Shown here piece after piece: positions 9,470 to 19,419 of a DNA stretch of 64,000 nt. The DNA is from an uncultured Aquimarina sp. GTDB lineage: Bacteria; Bacteroidota; Bacteroidia; Flavobacteriales; Flavobacteriaceae. The stretch's first letter is position 1, and every line of letters begins with the position of its first letter. Location of the stretch: contig CANMMM010000001.1 in the NCBI GenBank assembly GCA_947498935.1, positions 342,897-406,896 on the forward strand. The letters run 5' to 3'. Under the pieces are notes generated by a model. The model was not told where the DNA came from. It saw only the letters and a program-made list of their open reading frames with translations, and ran no database searches. A program made the position numbers and the translations under genes.

Positions 9470-10585
9470 TTAGTTTTTTACATCTAAGGCATCACGCAAC
9501 GCATTTCCCATGAGCATAAATGCCATCACCAAGCTCATAATCGCTACACCTGGTATCACTGCTAGGTATGCTTTTCCTAATATGATATAAGAGTAATGAT
9601 CTTTGATCATAGCGCCCCAACTCGCCATAGGAGGTTGTGCTCCAATACCTAAAAAGCTTAACCCGCTCTCTATTAAGATTGCCGATGCAAAATTAGCCGC
9701 TGAAATCACAATCACAGGCGCTAAACTATTAGGTAATACATGCCGTGTTATGATTCTAAAATGGGTAAACCCTAACGCTTTAGCAGCAGTAACATATGGC
9801 ATTTGTCGCACACTCAATACCTGACCTCTTACTACACGTGCTACTTCTACCCACATCGTCAACCCAACAGCTATAAAAACTTGCCAAAAACCTTTGCCAA
9901 GAGCCAGTGTAATAGCTATTACTAATAATAATGTAGGGATAGACCATGTAACATTAATCAACCACATAATGATCGCATCTATTCTACCACCAAAATACCC
10001 TGCTATAGCCCCCAGCGTGATTCCCAGAACCAATGAAATAAAAACTGCTACAAAACCTATAGAAAGTGAAATACGAATCCCTACTAGCATCCTACTCAAC
10101 ATATCTCTACCATATTTATCAGTCCCCAACACAAAAGTACGCTGCGTTACATATTGCGTCACTATCTCTTTTGCTGTCATCCCTTCGGGAAATACAGTTA
10201 ATGGATATTCTTTAGAGATGGCCACCAACTCCCCTTCTGCATACGGTGTAACATTCAGTGTTGATGCTGTAGATGTATATGTATCTTCTATAGGGATCTC
10301 TACATCTCTATTCGTCTCTCCAAAAAATAGCTGTGTCAAAAAAAACTGATCTGCAGACAGTTTCGATGGAATCGTAAGCATTTTTACAGAAAAACCTGGC
10401 GGTTTAGAATGTATCGAAAGATGCATTTGATTCGCATTCGCAGAATCATCTGGTGCTAAAACATATGCTAATACAGCTACAACCGCACAGCATACTATAA
10501 ACCAAAAACTCAAAACGCCCCAAAAATTCTTTTTAAATTTTTGGAGCGCTATTGCTGTTAACGAATTAGCTAATCTTGATTGCAT
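9470..10585 (-). CDS. ABC transporter permease, DppC/OppC type (orphan)
   Basis: Inner-membrane permease of the peptide/nickel ABC importer family. The N-terminal OppC-like segment holds one membrane helix (about 22-45), followed by a periplasmic insert, then five helices. The stretch TDKYGRDMLSRMLVGIRISL near 155-174 and the EAA loop (about 265-285, AAKALGF...HVLPN) fix the family. It starts 8 bases behind the S41 protease stop and is probably cotranscribed with it. No binding protein, ATPase or DppB partner is in the window, so its partners must be encoded elsewhere. Confidence 0.85.
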   Translation of the reverse strand: MQSRLANSLTAIALQKFKKNFWGVLSFWFIVCCAVVAVLAYVLAPDDSANANQMHLSIHSKPPGFSVKMLTIPSKLSADQFFLTQLFFGETNRDVEIPIEDTYTSTASTLNVTPYAEGELVAISKEYPLTVFPEGMTAKEIVTQYVTQRTFVLGTDKYGRDMLSRMLVGIRISLSIGFVAVFISLVLGITLGAIAGYFGGRIDAIIMWLINVTWSIPTLLLVIAITLALGKGFWQVFIAVGLTMWVEVARVVRGQVLSVRQMPYVTAAKALGFTHFRIITRHVLPNSLAPVIVISAANFASAILIESGLSFLGIGAQPPMASWGAMIKDHYSYIILGKAYLAVIPGVAIMSLVMAFMLMGNALRDALDVKN

Positions 10586-10593
10586 TAATCCAT

Positions 10594-12729
10594 TTAGTTC
10601 TTAATCGTAAGTGGATTTTTAGACCTACGTATATTGTTAATTTTCATATCCTCTAATACACTCAATGCTTCTTCTACATACACATCTTTACTTAGACTCG
10701 TATGCCATCTTTTTCTTTTTTCTTCTAGAATGGTATCTTTCTTCATCAATTCCTTCTCATAAGGCAATGACTCAAAAGTAAGATTCGTTTGGTAATCGTT
10801 TAGTTTTTCGAAACGCTCTGCTTGCTGCTCATTCAGCATGATGTTTTCTTTATACTTATTATAATTTAATGAATATACATTCACATCTCTTTTTTCTCGT
10901 ACCCACTTCGCATTCTCTTCTATTAATTTTAGTTGTTCATTAGTGGCCATACGCGTTTTACTGTTATTGATCGTTTGATCAAAATCGATATAACCATCCC
11001 ATAATGTATAATCAGCAGCAGGGATTTTATCCCAAGGAAGTGGATTTTCTTGATCTTTTTCTCCGATATCTATATAGCTATACCTGTCTGGTACTACAAC
11101 ATCACTTTTTACTCCTTCTAATTGTGTAGATCCTCCGTTTACTCTATAGAACTTTTGAGTCGTTAGTTTTAATGCTCCTAAATCTCCAAAATCATTACTA
11201 CGCATCCATCGGTTTAGATCCATTACGTTCTGTACCGTACCTTTTCCATACGTTTGCTTACTACCTATAATAATAGCGCGCTTATAGTCTTGCATGGCTG
11301 CCGCTAAAATTTCTGAAGCTGATGCCGATAATTCATTCACTAAGATCACTAAAGGACCATCCCATAAGATACTTCTATCTTTGTCGCTTAATACTTCTGG
11401 AGATTCTCCTTTGGTACGCACTTGTACTATAGGCCCTTTATCTATAAACAACCCTGCTATATCAACTACCGTCTGTAATGATCCTCCACCATTATCTCGT
11501 AGATCTACAACCAAACCATCCATATTCTCTTTTTTAAGACGAATAATCTCTTGTTTAACATCTTTGGCTGCATTTCGCTGATTGTAGTCTTGCATATTAA
11601 AATAGAACTTCGGTAGATTGATAATCCCAAAGGTCTTATCATTCTTTTTTACCACAGAAGATTTTGCATATGTTTCTTCTAGTTCTACTACATCTCTAAT
11701 AATATCTATGTTCTCGATTGTACCGTCTACTTTCTTTACAGTCAGCGTTACTTTCGTTCCTTTAGGCCCTTTGATTAAACTTACAGCATCATCTAATCGC
11801 ATTCCTACGATACTTACAGGCTCTACTTCATCCTCTTGTTTCACTTTCATAATCAAGTCTCCTACCTCTATTTCATTTCCTCTCCATGCCGGACCACCAG
11901 ATATGATTTCGATAATTTTCACATTATCATTTTTCTTTTGCAGACGCGCTCCGATTCCTTCTAATTTACCAGACATAGCGATATCAAAACGATCTTTATC
12001 CTGTGGTGCGAAGTAAAATGTGTGAGGATCAAATTCCTCTACAATAGAATTGATATAAATAGAAAACCAATCTTTTCTTTGCAGGTCATCTGCAAACTCA
12101 AAATACTCCTTCAAAGAACCCTTCGTAATCTCTCTAGCTTCATTTTCTAAAACCACTGCTGTTTTTCGCTTGTATTCTTTATTCTTAGTAATAGAATCTA
12201 CTTGCTCATCTACTTTTTCATAATAACTAGACAGTGCATTGAATTTAAGTTGTAATCTCCAGCGATTTTTCATCTCCTCTTTATTCTTTGCATATGCTAA
12301 CTGCTCATAATCGGTATTGATAGCTTCCTCCTTCTCGAAATTAAAAGGTACTTCTAGAATCTCTAGATATAATTTTCTAGACTCACGCATACGTTCTTGC
12401 AATCGCTCATAGGTACGATTGAAAAAAGAAATTTCTTTATCTCTGATTTGGTCATCTATCAGGGTTTCAAATTTCTTAAACTCATCGATATCACTCTGAT
12501 AAAAATATCTTTTTAAAGGGTCTAATGCATCTATGTAATCTACAAACACTTCTTTAGAAAAATCATCATTAATGGTCTTTGCATCATAATGCCCTTTGCT
12601 TAGCACATAACTAATAAGATCTATTAAGATTCTGTCTTTATCCGGGTCTCCTTCCATTTTAGTAGTAAAACTACAAGATGCTGCAGAAAGAAATACAGCT
12701 AGCATTAATACCAAAAAACTCTTTTTCAT
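10594..12729 (-). CDS. C-terminal processing lipoprotein protease (S41, Tsp/Prc)
   Basis: Periplasmic serine protease that trims or degrades proteins from the C-terminus. A lipoprotein signal ends at the lipobox LSAASC (Cys19). Order: N-terminal helical region (about 40-235), PDZ (about 245-330), S41 core with catalytic Ser in NELSASASEILAA near 475 and Lys in YGKGTVQ near 502, then the C-terminal DUF3340-like region. The 711 residues match Prc rather than the shorter CtpA type. It is divergent from surE and precedes the permease by 8 bases. Confidence 0.92.
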   Translation of the reverse strand: MKKSFLVLMLAVFLSAASCSFTTKMEGDPDKDRILIDLISYVLSKGHYDAKTINDDFSKEVFVDYIDALDPLKRYFYQSDIDEFKKFETLIDDQIRDKEISFFNRTYERLQERMRESRKLYLEILEVPFNFEKEEAINTDYEQLAYAKNKEEMKNRWRLQLKFNALSSYYEKVDEQVDSITKNKEYKRKTAVVLENEAREITKGSLKEYFEFADDLQRKDWFSIYINSIVEEFDPHTFYFAPQDKDRFDIAMSGKLEGIGARLQKKNDNVKIIEIISGGPAWRGNEIEVGDLIMKVKQEDEVEPVSIVGMRLDDAVSLIKGPKGTKVTLTVKKVDGTIENIDIIRDVVELEETYAKSSVVKKNDKTFGIINLPKFYFNMQDYNQRNAAKDVKQEIIRLKKENMDGLVVDLRDNGGGSLQTVVDIAGLFIDKGPIVQVRTKGESPEVLSDKDRSILWDGPLVILVNELSASASEILAAAMQDYKRAIIIGSKQTYGKGTVQNVMDLNRWMRSNDFGDLGALKLTTQKFYRVNGGSTQLEGVKSDVVVPDRYSYIDIGEKDQENPLPWDKIPAADYTLWDGYIDFDQTINNSKTRMATNEQLKLIEENAKWVREKRDVNVYSLNYNKYKENIMLNEQQAERFEKLNDYQTNLTFESLPYEKELMKKDTILEEKRKRWHTSLSKDVYVEEALSVLEDMKINNIRRSKNPLTIKN

Positions 12730-12969
12730 ACGCTTATTTTGTTTTTGATGATCTTATAAAATTTCCGCAGTTTCATTCATTCACCACCTGCTTACTTTTC
12801 TATATATTCATTTCTATTAAGGGGTTCTGACAAATTACACTAAAAATTATGCCAACGACAAGTAATAATACTAAAATTTTCTTAAAAGAACTAATATTAT
12901 GTACACATACTTACGAATCTAATTTTTAGCATAAAATAATGTATTTTTACAAACGAAAAAAACAAATCG

Positions 12970-13752
12970 ATGTTACAAGAAAAACCACTAATTTTAGTGA
13001 CCAATGACGATGGTATCACGGCACCGGGTATCCGAGCTTTAATCAGCATACTTACCGACATAGGAGATATTTTTGTTGTAGCACCAGACAGCCCACAAAG
13101 CGGCATGGGACATGCCATCACTATCAATAACACCCTGTTTTGCAACCCAGTAGTCATTGACAAAGATGGATCACAAACTGAATACAGTTGTTCTGGTACT
13201 CCTGTAGATTGTGTAAAAATCGCTACCCGACAACTATTACCCAGAAAACCTGATCTTTGTGTAAGTGGTATCAATCATGGATCGAATTCTGCCATTAATG
13301 TCATTTATTCAGGTACGATGAGTGCTGCTGTCGAAGCAGGTATTGAAGGTATACCTGCCATTGGTTTTTCATTGTGTGACTACAGCTTACAAGCAGATTT
13401 TGAACCTGCTAGGAAATATGTAAAAAAGATCATCAAAAACGTATTGACACATGGCCTTCAAAAAGGAGTAGTCCTCAATGTAAACATCCCGAAAATACCC
13501 GAAAACGAAATCAAAGGCATGAAAATCTGTCGCCAAGCCCATGCACATTGGGAAGAAGATTTTGACAAGCGTATCAACCCTATGGGCAAAGAGTACTATT
13601 GGCTATCAGGACGGTTTATCAATGAAGACAAAGGAGAAGACACAGACGAATGGGCACTCGCTAATGGATACATCTCCATTGTACCCACTCAATTTGATCT
13701 TACCGCACATCATTATATCCAAGAATTAAACAATTGGGCACTCAATGATTAA
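12970..13752 (+). CDS. surE: 5'/3'-nucleotidase SurE
   Basis: Metal-dependent nucleoside monophosphatase of stationary-phase survival. The metal-binding TNDDGITAPGI lies at residues 11-21, followed by SPQSGMGHAIT, SCSGTPVDCVK and SGINHGSN, all diagnostic. The 260 residues fit. Start at 12970 gives the conserved N-terminus. It overlaps the next gene by 8 bases and leads the surE-orf-lpxB-nlpC cluster. Confidence 0.96.
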   Translation: MLQEKPLILVTNDDGITAPGIRALISILTDIGDIFVVAPDSPQSGMGHAITINNTLFCNPVVIDKDGSQTEYSCSGTPVDCVKIATRQLLPRKPDLCVSGINHGSNSAINVIYSGTMSAAVEAGIEGIPAIGFSLCDYSLQADFEPARKYVKKIIKNVLTHGLQKGVVLNVNIPKIPENEIKGMKICRQAHAHWEEDFDKRINPMGKEYYWLSGRFINEDKGEDTDEWALANGYISIVPTQFDLTAHHYIQELNNWALND

Positions 13753-14026
13753 AAAAGAAATTACCATTGGATTTGTAACTGGTATTATTGCCAATTGCAT
13801 CGGAGTACTATTGTACATAGCACTATTTTCTGATCTAAAAATAAAAACAACATTAGTAGCCGCTAAAGAGAATAATGTATTAGGAAGTTTGATTGCCCTA
13901 GGAGCAGTTTTGAACCTACTTGTTTTCTTTTTGTTTTTAAACCAAAACAAACCTTACAGAGCACGCGGCGTACTATTAGCCACACTCATTGCTGCTGTAT
14001 ATATCGCAATAAGCAAATTTAGTTAA
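13745..14026 (+). CDS. Small polytopic membrane protein
   Basis: 93 residues with three predicted membrane segments (about 8-27, 43-61, 70-88) separated by a lysine-rich loop. I do not recognise a named domain. The 8-base overlap with surE and 22-base gap to lpxB make it a true operon member; proteins of this kind between surE and lpxB are, as I recall, usual in Flavobacteriia. The function is unknown; an envelope role is only suggested by context. Confidence 0.75.
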   Translation: MIKKEITIGFVTGIIANCIGVLLYIALFSDLKIKTTLVAAKENNVLGSLIALGAVLNLLVFFLFLNQNKPYRARGVLLATLIAAVYIAISKFS

Positions 14027-14048
14027 CCCAACAAAGGAAAACGACTCC

Positions 14049-15158
14049 ATGAAATACTATCTTATCGCAGGAGAAGCATCTGGTGACTTACACGGCGCTA
14101 ATCTCATGAAATCTATCCTTAAAAAAGACCCTGAAGCTGAATTTCGATTTTGGGGAGGAGATTTGATGCAGCAAGTAGGTGGAACCATCGTAGTACACTA
14201 CAAGGAAAGAGCCTTTATGGGATTCTCCGAGGTCTTCTTTAACCTGCTAAAAATCTTAGGATTTATCAAACACTGCAAAAAAGATATTGCTGAGTATCGA
14301 CCCGACGCATTGATTCTTATAGACAATTCTGGATTCAATCTACGCATTGCTAAATGGGCAAAAATCAATGGATTTACCACACATTACTACATCAGTCCAC
14401 AAGTATGGGCTTCTAGAGCTGGCAGAGTAAAAAAGATCAAAGCCTATGTAGATCATATGTATGTCATTCTCCCATTCGTACAACGCTTTTATGAGACCTA
14501 TGACTACCCCGTACATTTTGTAGGACACCCACTCATCGACGCCATCGCTGCTCATGAACAAGTCATGCCCGCAGATTTTAAACAACAGTACCAACTCGAT
14601 GATCGCCCGATCATCGCTATATTGCCAGGCAGTAGAAAACAAGAAATCAAAAAAATGCTATCCGTAATGCTAAGTGTTGTCGATGATTTCCCTGCTTATC
14701 AATTTATCATTGCAGGTGCTCCTAGTCAAGAAGCTGATTTTTACACCCCCTTTATCAAAAAAGAAGGCGTGCATCTGGTCATGAATCGCACCTATGATAT
14801 CCTAAGCCTTAGTAGTGCCGCCCTAGTAACCTCTGGAACCGCTACTTTAGAAACCGCACTTTTTAAAGTACCCCAAGTCGTTTGCTACAAAGGCAACGCA
14901 CTTTCCTACCAAATTGCAAAGAGAATCATTCAATTAGAATACATCTCTTTAGTCAATTTGATCATGGACAAACCCGTAGTCACAGAATTAATACAAGATG
15001 ATTTAAACACCCATCGATTGCGCCAAGAACTTACAACCATTACAGACGATTACCAACGTGCTGTAATGTTCTTAGCATATTACGACTTAGAAAAGAAACT
15101 AGGAGGCAAAGGCGCTAGTGATAAAACAGCCTCTTTAATTACCCAAACCCTACATTAA
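14049..15158 (+). CDS. lpxB: Lipid-A-disaccharide synthase
   Basis: Peripheral membrane glycosyltransferase (GT19) that joins UDP-diacylglucosamine and lipid X in lipid A synthesis. The N-terminal GEASGDLHGA is at residues 8-17; further marks are STHYYISPQVWASR-like near 117-125, GHPLIDA near 160, LPGSRKQEI near 195 and TSGTATLETAL near 260. The 369 residues match. It sits in the surE cluster, 12 bases ahead of the NlpC/P60 gene. Confidence 0.95.
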   Translation: MKYYLIAGEASGDLHGANLMKSILKKDPEAEFRFWGGDLMQQVGGTIVVHYKERAFMGFSEVFFNLLKILGFIKHCKKDIAEYRPDALILIDNSGFNLRIAKWAKINGFTTHYYISPQVWASRAGRVKKIKAYVDHMYVILPFVQRFYETYDYPVHFVGHPLIDAIAAHEQVMPADFKQQYQLDDRPIIAILPGSRKQEIKKMLSVMLSVVDDFPAYQFIIAGAPSQEADFYTPFIKKEGVHLVMNRTYDILSLSSAALVTSGTATLETALFKVPQVVCYKGNALSYQIAKRIIQLEYISLVNLIMDKPVVTELIQDDLNTHRLRQELTTITDDYQRAVMFLAYYDLEKKLGGKGASDKTASLITQTLH

Positions 15159-15170
15159 TACGCAAGTATC

Positions 15171-15680
15171 ATGAGACAAATTATATACCTACTCTGCATC
15201 TCCCTTTTGATCGCCTCCTGTGGTGGTACTAAAAAGAAATATCGCAGTACGAACTCTTCTACGAGTAAGCAAAGCAATACCCGCTATATAAAACCCAGCA
15301 AAAAGGCCAAAAGTATCATCCAATATGCCAAAACATTTCAGGGTACGAAATACAAATATGGAGGTACAACTAGAAAAGGAATGGACTGCTCTGGACTCAT
15401 CTACACCTCCTTTAAAAAAGAAGCCGTGGTACTCCCTAGAACCTCACGTGCCATGTCTACACAAGGACAAAAAGTTGCACTGAAAAAAGTAGCTCCTGGA
15501 GACCTCCTATTTTTCAAAACCAATAAAAACAAAAACGTAGTCAATCATGTAGGACTCGTAGTAGCCGTAGGCAAAGATATTTTATTCATCCACTCTTCTA
15601 GTTCCAAAGGCGTTACCATCTCTAGCCTGCAAGAACGCTATTGGAATGGCAATTTCGTAAGTGCACGTAGAGTTTTATAA
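15171..15680 (+). CDS. NlpC/P60 family lipoprotein hydrolase (C40)
   Basis: Probable cell-wall endopeptidase cutting the D-Glu-diamino-acid bond. A lipobox LLIASC (Cys17) anchors it; a basic Ser-rich linker precedes the C40 domain (about 45-169). The catalytic Cys lies in MDCSGLIYTSF near residue 82, the first His in NHVGLVV near 126, and a second His in FIHSSSSKGV near 144. It is the last gene of the surE-lpxB unit. A structured repeat element begins 26 bases behind its stop. Confidence 0.92.
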   Translation: MRQIIYLLCISLLIASCGGTKKKYRSTNSSTSKQSNTRYIKPSKKAKSIIQYAKTFQGTKYKYGGTTRKGMDCSGLIYTSFKKEAVVLPRTSRAMSTQGQKVALKKVAPGDLLFFKTNKNKNVVNHVGLVVAVGKDILFIHSSSSKGVTISSLQERYWNGNFVSARRVL

Positions 15681-15706
15681 TATGTAATAATTTACATTTT
15701 GGGTAT

Positions 15707-15793
15707 GGGCGTTCCCCAAGGGTCGGGCTATCCGCTGTATCTTTTTTGGTTTTACAGAAAACCAAAAAAGGATGCCGCTCCTATCCCTAACGC
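15707..15793 (+). repeat. 3'-end structured element, subtype A, copy 1
   Basis: 87 bp starting GGGCGTTCCCCAAGGGTCGG and ending ATCCCTAACGC. The ends pair (GCGTT with AACGC). A central hairpin has a 12-bp perfect stem: TTTTTTGGTTTT at 15742-15753 with AAAACCAAAAAA at 15758-15769 and loop ACAG. It starts 26 bases behind the C40 stop, on the same strand. Other copies: 21608, 33349, 39420, 47834, 62498. I do not recognise it as a named RNA family. Confidence 0.8.
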
Positions 15794-15808
15794 AAAAACT
15801 AGTGACAT

Positions 15809-15921
15809 GATCAAATACAGTGATTTTTTGTTACATAGCAGCGCTACGAAACTCAAAAATCGCAAAATTTGAAGGCAAAATCTTCGGTTTTAGCTGAAAT
15901 CAAAAAAGTTTAAACCACTTC
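15809..15921 (+). repeat. MITE-like element M, copy 2 (left end lost)
   Basis: Matches copy 1 from GATCAAATACAGTGATTTTT through the core (TTACATAGCAGCGCTACG) to the right inverted end AAAGTTTAAACCACTTC. The first 40-odd bases are missing, and the break lies 15 bases from structured element A copy 1. Confidence 0.65.
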
Positions 15922-15942
15922 AAAAATAAAATCACCAAAAAA

Positions 15943-15966
15943 GGGTAACATTTTAGCTGTTTCTGA
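15943..15966 (+). promoter_or_regulatory. Candidate promoter of comEC (possible ECF type)
   Basis: GGGTAACATTTT, five bases, then TTTCTGA, ending 38 bases before the comEC ATG. The same two blocks with the same spacing stand before the metallophosphoesterase gene at 54778-54801. GTAAC resembles the AAC core of ECF sigma -35 elements; the sigma factor assignment is inference. Confidence 0.4.
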
Positions 15967-16004
15967 CATTAATTATAACACAATGACTCTTAAACACCTA
16001 TTTC

Positions 16005-18068
16005 ATGCCACGCTTATACAAACTAAGCCATCACCCATTTCTCATACTCAGCACCTCTTTAGTAATTGGCATTCTTCTTGGGCACCACCTTACATGGTCT
16101 TTTTCATCCTTAATCATAGCACAGGGAGTGTGCATTGCAGGACTTATTATCTCTTGGAAATATGCCCGAAAAATATTTCGGCGTTCTTATGGGTTTACAC
16201 TTTTCGTCATACTAACTTTTATAGCTTTTGGAGTCATTCGCACACAAATGCAACTCCCAAAAAATATCCCTAATCATTACAGTCATTTCTCATTCTCAAA
16301 AAATACGGATACCATACACCGCATCCATTTTTATATCAAAGAACAACTAAAACCCACTCCACATTACCATAAATATGCAATCAATATACTTTCTTTAGAC
16401 AACCACACAGCGACAGGAACACTATTGCTCAACATCCCAAAAAACACGAATGCGCTACATACCTTAGAAGTCGGCAACCAGTATCTGAGTACGCAAACAC
16501 CGATACCCGTTCCTACGGCGCACAATCCACAGCAATTCGATTACGCTTCATACCTGCAGAAACAACATATGTATCATCAAATCACCATCAATAATGATGC
16601 TCTTATCGATACCGATACTCCCATAACCACTATCTACAGCATAGCCCATTCCATACGGGCATCAATCCAGCAAGCACTACAACACTACTCCTTTACCGAT
16701 CAGCAGCTCGCCCTCATCAATGCCCTGATACTGGGGCAACGCCAACAAATTGATGCTACAACAGTAACTGATTATCAAAAAGCAGGTGCAGCACATCTAC
16801 TCGCTATTTCTGGGCTTCATATGGGACTATTCGTACTTTTTATACACTACCTACTCGCCCCACTTCGGCATTTCAGAAAAGGAGCTGTCCTCCAAACATT
16901 GGTCTCCATACTATGCCTATGGTGTTTTGCCATTGTAGCAGGATTATCGCCATCAATACTCAGAGCAGCAACCATGTTTTCTTTTATCGCTATTGGCATG
17001 CACCTCAATACAATGAAAAACACATACAATTCCATATATATAGCCTTATTTTTACTACTTTGTTACGACCCCATGCTCTTATTTCAGATAGGGTTTCAGC
17101 TTAGTTTTTTAGCTGTATTTTCCATTCTACATATCCACCCATTACTTACTAAATACTACAGCCCTCGTTATTATATCGATACCGTTTTATGGAACACACT
17201 GACCGTTAGTATCGCAGCGCAACTAGGACTTGCACCACTCACACTGTTTTATTTCCATCAATTCCCATTACTATTTTTAGTCAGTAACCTGCTTATTATA
17301 CCATTACTAGGATGTATTATTGGAGGAGGAATTATAATCGTCTTGCTTGCCATACTGCGCCAATTACCCAATTGGATGGTAGATAGCTATGGCAGTATCA
17401 TAGATACTTTAAACAATAGCATTCATTGGATCGCTGCCCAAGACGCATTTGTACTCACAGACATTCCTTTTTCTTGGAGAATGCTACTCGCTAGTTACCT
17501 ATTGGGCTGCATGCTATTATGGATAATACAAAAATACACTCCCCAAAAAATATATGGCGTACTCATTGCACTACTCATGATAGCCAGTATATATAGTTAT
17601 GAAACCTATACACACCATCACCAAAAAGAATTCATTATTTTTCATCAGTACAGAGCCACTGCTATTGGTGTGTTAGAAGGAAAACAGTTCGAAGTGTATC
17701 ACAATTCGCTATGCAATACCCAAACAGCACACTATACATTCACTAACTATGCAGCATACCATAAGGCTACACATACAGAGATACATTCATTACAAAACGT
17801 GTATCAATATCAACAACAAAAAGTATTAATCGTAGACAGCACAGGAATTTATAATGTACAAGGATTTACACCAGATATCGTATTACTATCAGCCTCCCCA
17901 AAAATACATTTAGATCGTCTGCTATGTGACATACGCCCCAAATACATTGTAGCAGATGGCAGTAATTATACCAGTTATATAAACCTGTGGGAAGCTAGCT
18001 GTAAACAAAAGAACATTCCTTTTTATCGCACTGATAGACAAGGTGCTTTTATACTACCCATTGATTGA
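16005..18068 (+). CDS. comEC: ComEC/Rec2 family DNA-uptake channel protein
   Basis: Polytopic inner-membrane protein thought to carry single-stranded DNA into the cytoplasm in natural competence. Three parts are visible in 687 residues: an N-terminal membrane pair with DUF4131-type OB-like region (about 10-200), the Competence domain with its HLLAISGLHMG hallmark near 265-275 and about eight further helices, and a C-terminal tail (about 560-687) in place of the beta-lactamase-like domain, here short and without the HxHxDH signature. The Bacteroidota form of ComEC often looks like this. The ATG at 16005 gives the membrane-anchored N-terminus. Confidence 0.9.
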   Translation: MPRLYKLSHHPFLILSTSLVIGILLGHHLTWSFSSLIIAQGVCIAGLIISWKYARKIFRRSYGFTLFVILTFIAFGVIRTQMQLPKNIPNHYSHFSFSKNTDTIHRIHFYIKEQLKPTPHYHKYAINILSLDNHTATGTLLLNIPKNTNALHTLEVGNQYLSTQTPIPVPTAHNPQQFDYASYLQKQHMYHQITINNDALIDTDTPITTIYSIAHSIRASIQQALQHYSFTDQQLALINALILGQRQQIDATTVTDYQKAGAAHLLAISGLHMGLFVLFIHYLLAPLRHFRKGAVLQTLVSILCLWCFAIVAGLSPSILRAATMFSFIAIGMHLNTMKNTYNSIYIALFLLLCYDPMLLFQIGFQLSFLAVFSILHIHPLLTKYYSPRYYIDTVLWNTLTVSIAAQLGLAPLTLFYFHQFPLLFLVSNLLIIPLLGCIIGGGIIIVLLAILRQLPNWMVDSYGSIIDTLNNSIHWIAAQDAFVLTDIPFSWRMLLASYLLGCMLLWIIQKYTPQKIYGVLIALLMIASIYSYETYTHHHQKEFIIFHQYRATAIGVLEGKQFEVYHNSLCNTQTAHYTFTNYAAYHKATHTEIHSLQNVYQYQQQKVLIVDSTGIYNVQGFTPDIVLLSASPKIHLDRLLCDIRPKYIVADGSNYTSYINLWEASCKQKNIPFYRTDRQGAFILPID

Positions 18069-18102
18069 TATATCCATCTAGGTAGTCTAGTTACAAGACG
18101 CT

Positions 18103-19419
18103 TTACAATTGTGCGATTTCCTCTTGTAATTCTTCTTCGAATGGCTGCGATAATACATCTTCTACAATCGCACGTATATCTGGAATAACAGTTCGGGCTA
18201 ATTTGGTCGGGCTATTAAATAATACGGTAATCCCTATATCCTCTTGCGGGTAGATAGCAATCTCGCTTCTATAGTTATTTACATACCCCCCATGATGTAT
18301 GATCTTATGTGGGGTTCCTGTAACTTGATCTTTAAACATATGCACACGCCAGCCATAGGCATAATGCGAAGACTGATAGCCTTTCCATCGCTGGTAGTAT
18401 TTACTACGTCCTGGAATCGCTACCTGAGGACTAAATACCTGCGCCATTGTAGTCGCATCTAATATCTCTGGATGACTTCCTAACAAGAAACGCATATATT
18501 TTGCCATATCTGTAATACTCGCATTTACGCCTCCTGCTGCTACAGCATTGTAGTACTTTTTATTTATTTTTTGTTTGCGATACCTTCTGAATATTTTGCG
18601 ATGAGGATATGCTTTATTTTTAGTATTCATAAAAGTAGCGTAATCTGTAGAAGCATTCTGCATATTCAAGGGGGCAAACAACTTGTTTTGCAACTCTTCT
18701 TGGTAAGAAATACCGCATCGCTTTTCGATCATCAGTCCTGCTAATCCAAAAGCTGCATTCTGGTAGCTATACACCTCCCCAGGTGCACCGATGGTGCGTA
18801 ATTGATCAAAATTACTAGCGATATCCTCTAAACCTACCCCATCTTCTACCAAATTCGTAAAACTATGGTATGGCAAGCCTGTAGTATGAGAAAGCACATG
18901 CGACAAGGTAATCTCTTTGGTCACCGTAGCATTCGTCATTCTGAAGTTTGGGATATACTCCACCACTTTATCATTCCAATCTAAGGTACGATTCTGTACT
19001 TGTATACCTGCCAGAATCCCTGCAAATCCTTTAGAAACTGACCCGATTCTAAATACTGTAGCAGTATCAATCTTAGCTTTTGATTTTTGTTTCTTTTTAC
19101 CGAATCCCCCTAAATATATGATAGAATCACATTTTACCACACCTACGGCAGCACCTATGATCTTTCTTTGTCGGATTGCCTTAGAGAAATAGACTGCTAT
19201 AGCACTTTCTAACCGTTTTTTATAAAAATCTGCAATTTCTGAAGTCTTGTCTTCTTCTTTAGAAGCTTTTACCAAATAAGCCGTTTCGGAAGTATCAACT
19301 TGGGAAGGCATTACTGAAGCGCTAGGTGTTACAAATACACCAACAACTACACAGCTTACCAGTAGGGCACTAATAATCAATCTCATGTTCATAAGTAGGG
19401 TATGTACTAAAAATTGCAA
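18103..19419 (-). CDS. Serine hydrolase, beta-lactamase/class C family
   Basis: Secreted or membrane-anchored serine hydrolase (PF00144). An N-terminal signal or anchor spans about 12-32; an in-frame ATG at 19386 (Met12) would shorten it and fits a signal peptide better. The SxxK nucleophile is SVSK at 127-130, the YxN motif is YQN near 215, and the HxG motif appears as HHGGYVNNYRSEIAIYP. Substrates could be peptidoglycan stems or esters; nothing nearby tells. It stands alone, convergent with comEC. Confidence 0.88.
   Translation of the reverse strand: MQFLVHTLLMNMRLIISALLVSCVVVGVFVTPSASVMPSQVDTSETAYLVKASKEEDKTSEIADFYKKRLESAIAVYFSKAIRQRKIIGAAVGVVKCDSIIYLGGFGKKKQKSKAKIDTATVFRIGSVSKGFAGILAGIQVQNRTLDWNDKVVEYIPNFRMTNATVTKEITLSHVLSHTTGLPYHSFTNLVEDGVGLEDIASNFDQLRTIGAPGEVYSYQNAAFGLAGLMIEKRCGISYQEELQNKLFAPLNMQNASTDYATFMNTKNKAYPHRKIFRRYRKQKINKKYYNAVAAGGVNASITDMAKYMRFLLGSHPEILDATTMAQVFSPQVAIPGRSKYYQRWKGYQSSHYAYGWRVHMFKDQVTGTPHKIIHHGGYVNNYRSEIAIYPQEDIGITVLFNSPTKLARTVIPDIRAIVEDVLSQPFEEELQEEIAQL

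Larger units (their letters stand above)
15681..16004. other. Spacer between C40 gene and comEC
   Basis: Fully accounted for: structured element A copy 1 (15707-15793), a truncated MITE-like copy (15809-15921), and a promoter-like sequence shared with a second locus (15943-15966). Confidence 0.6.
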
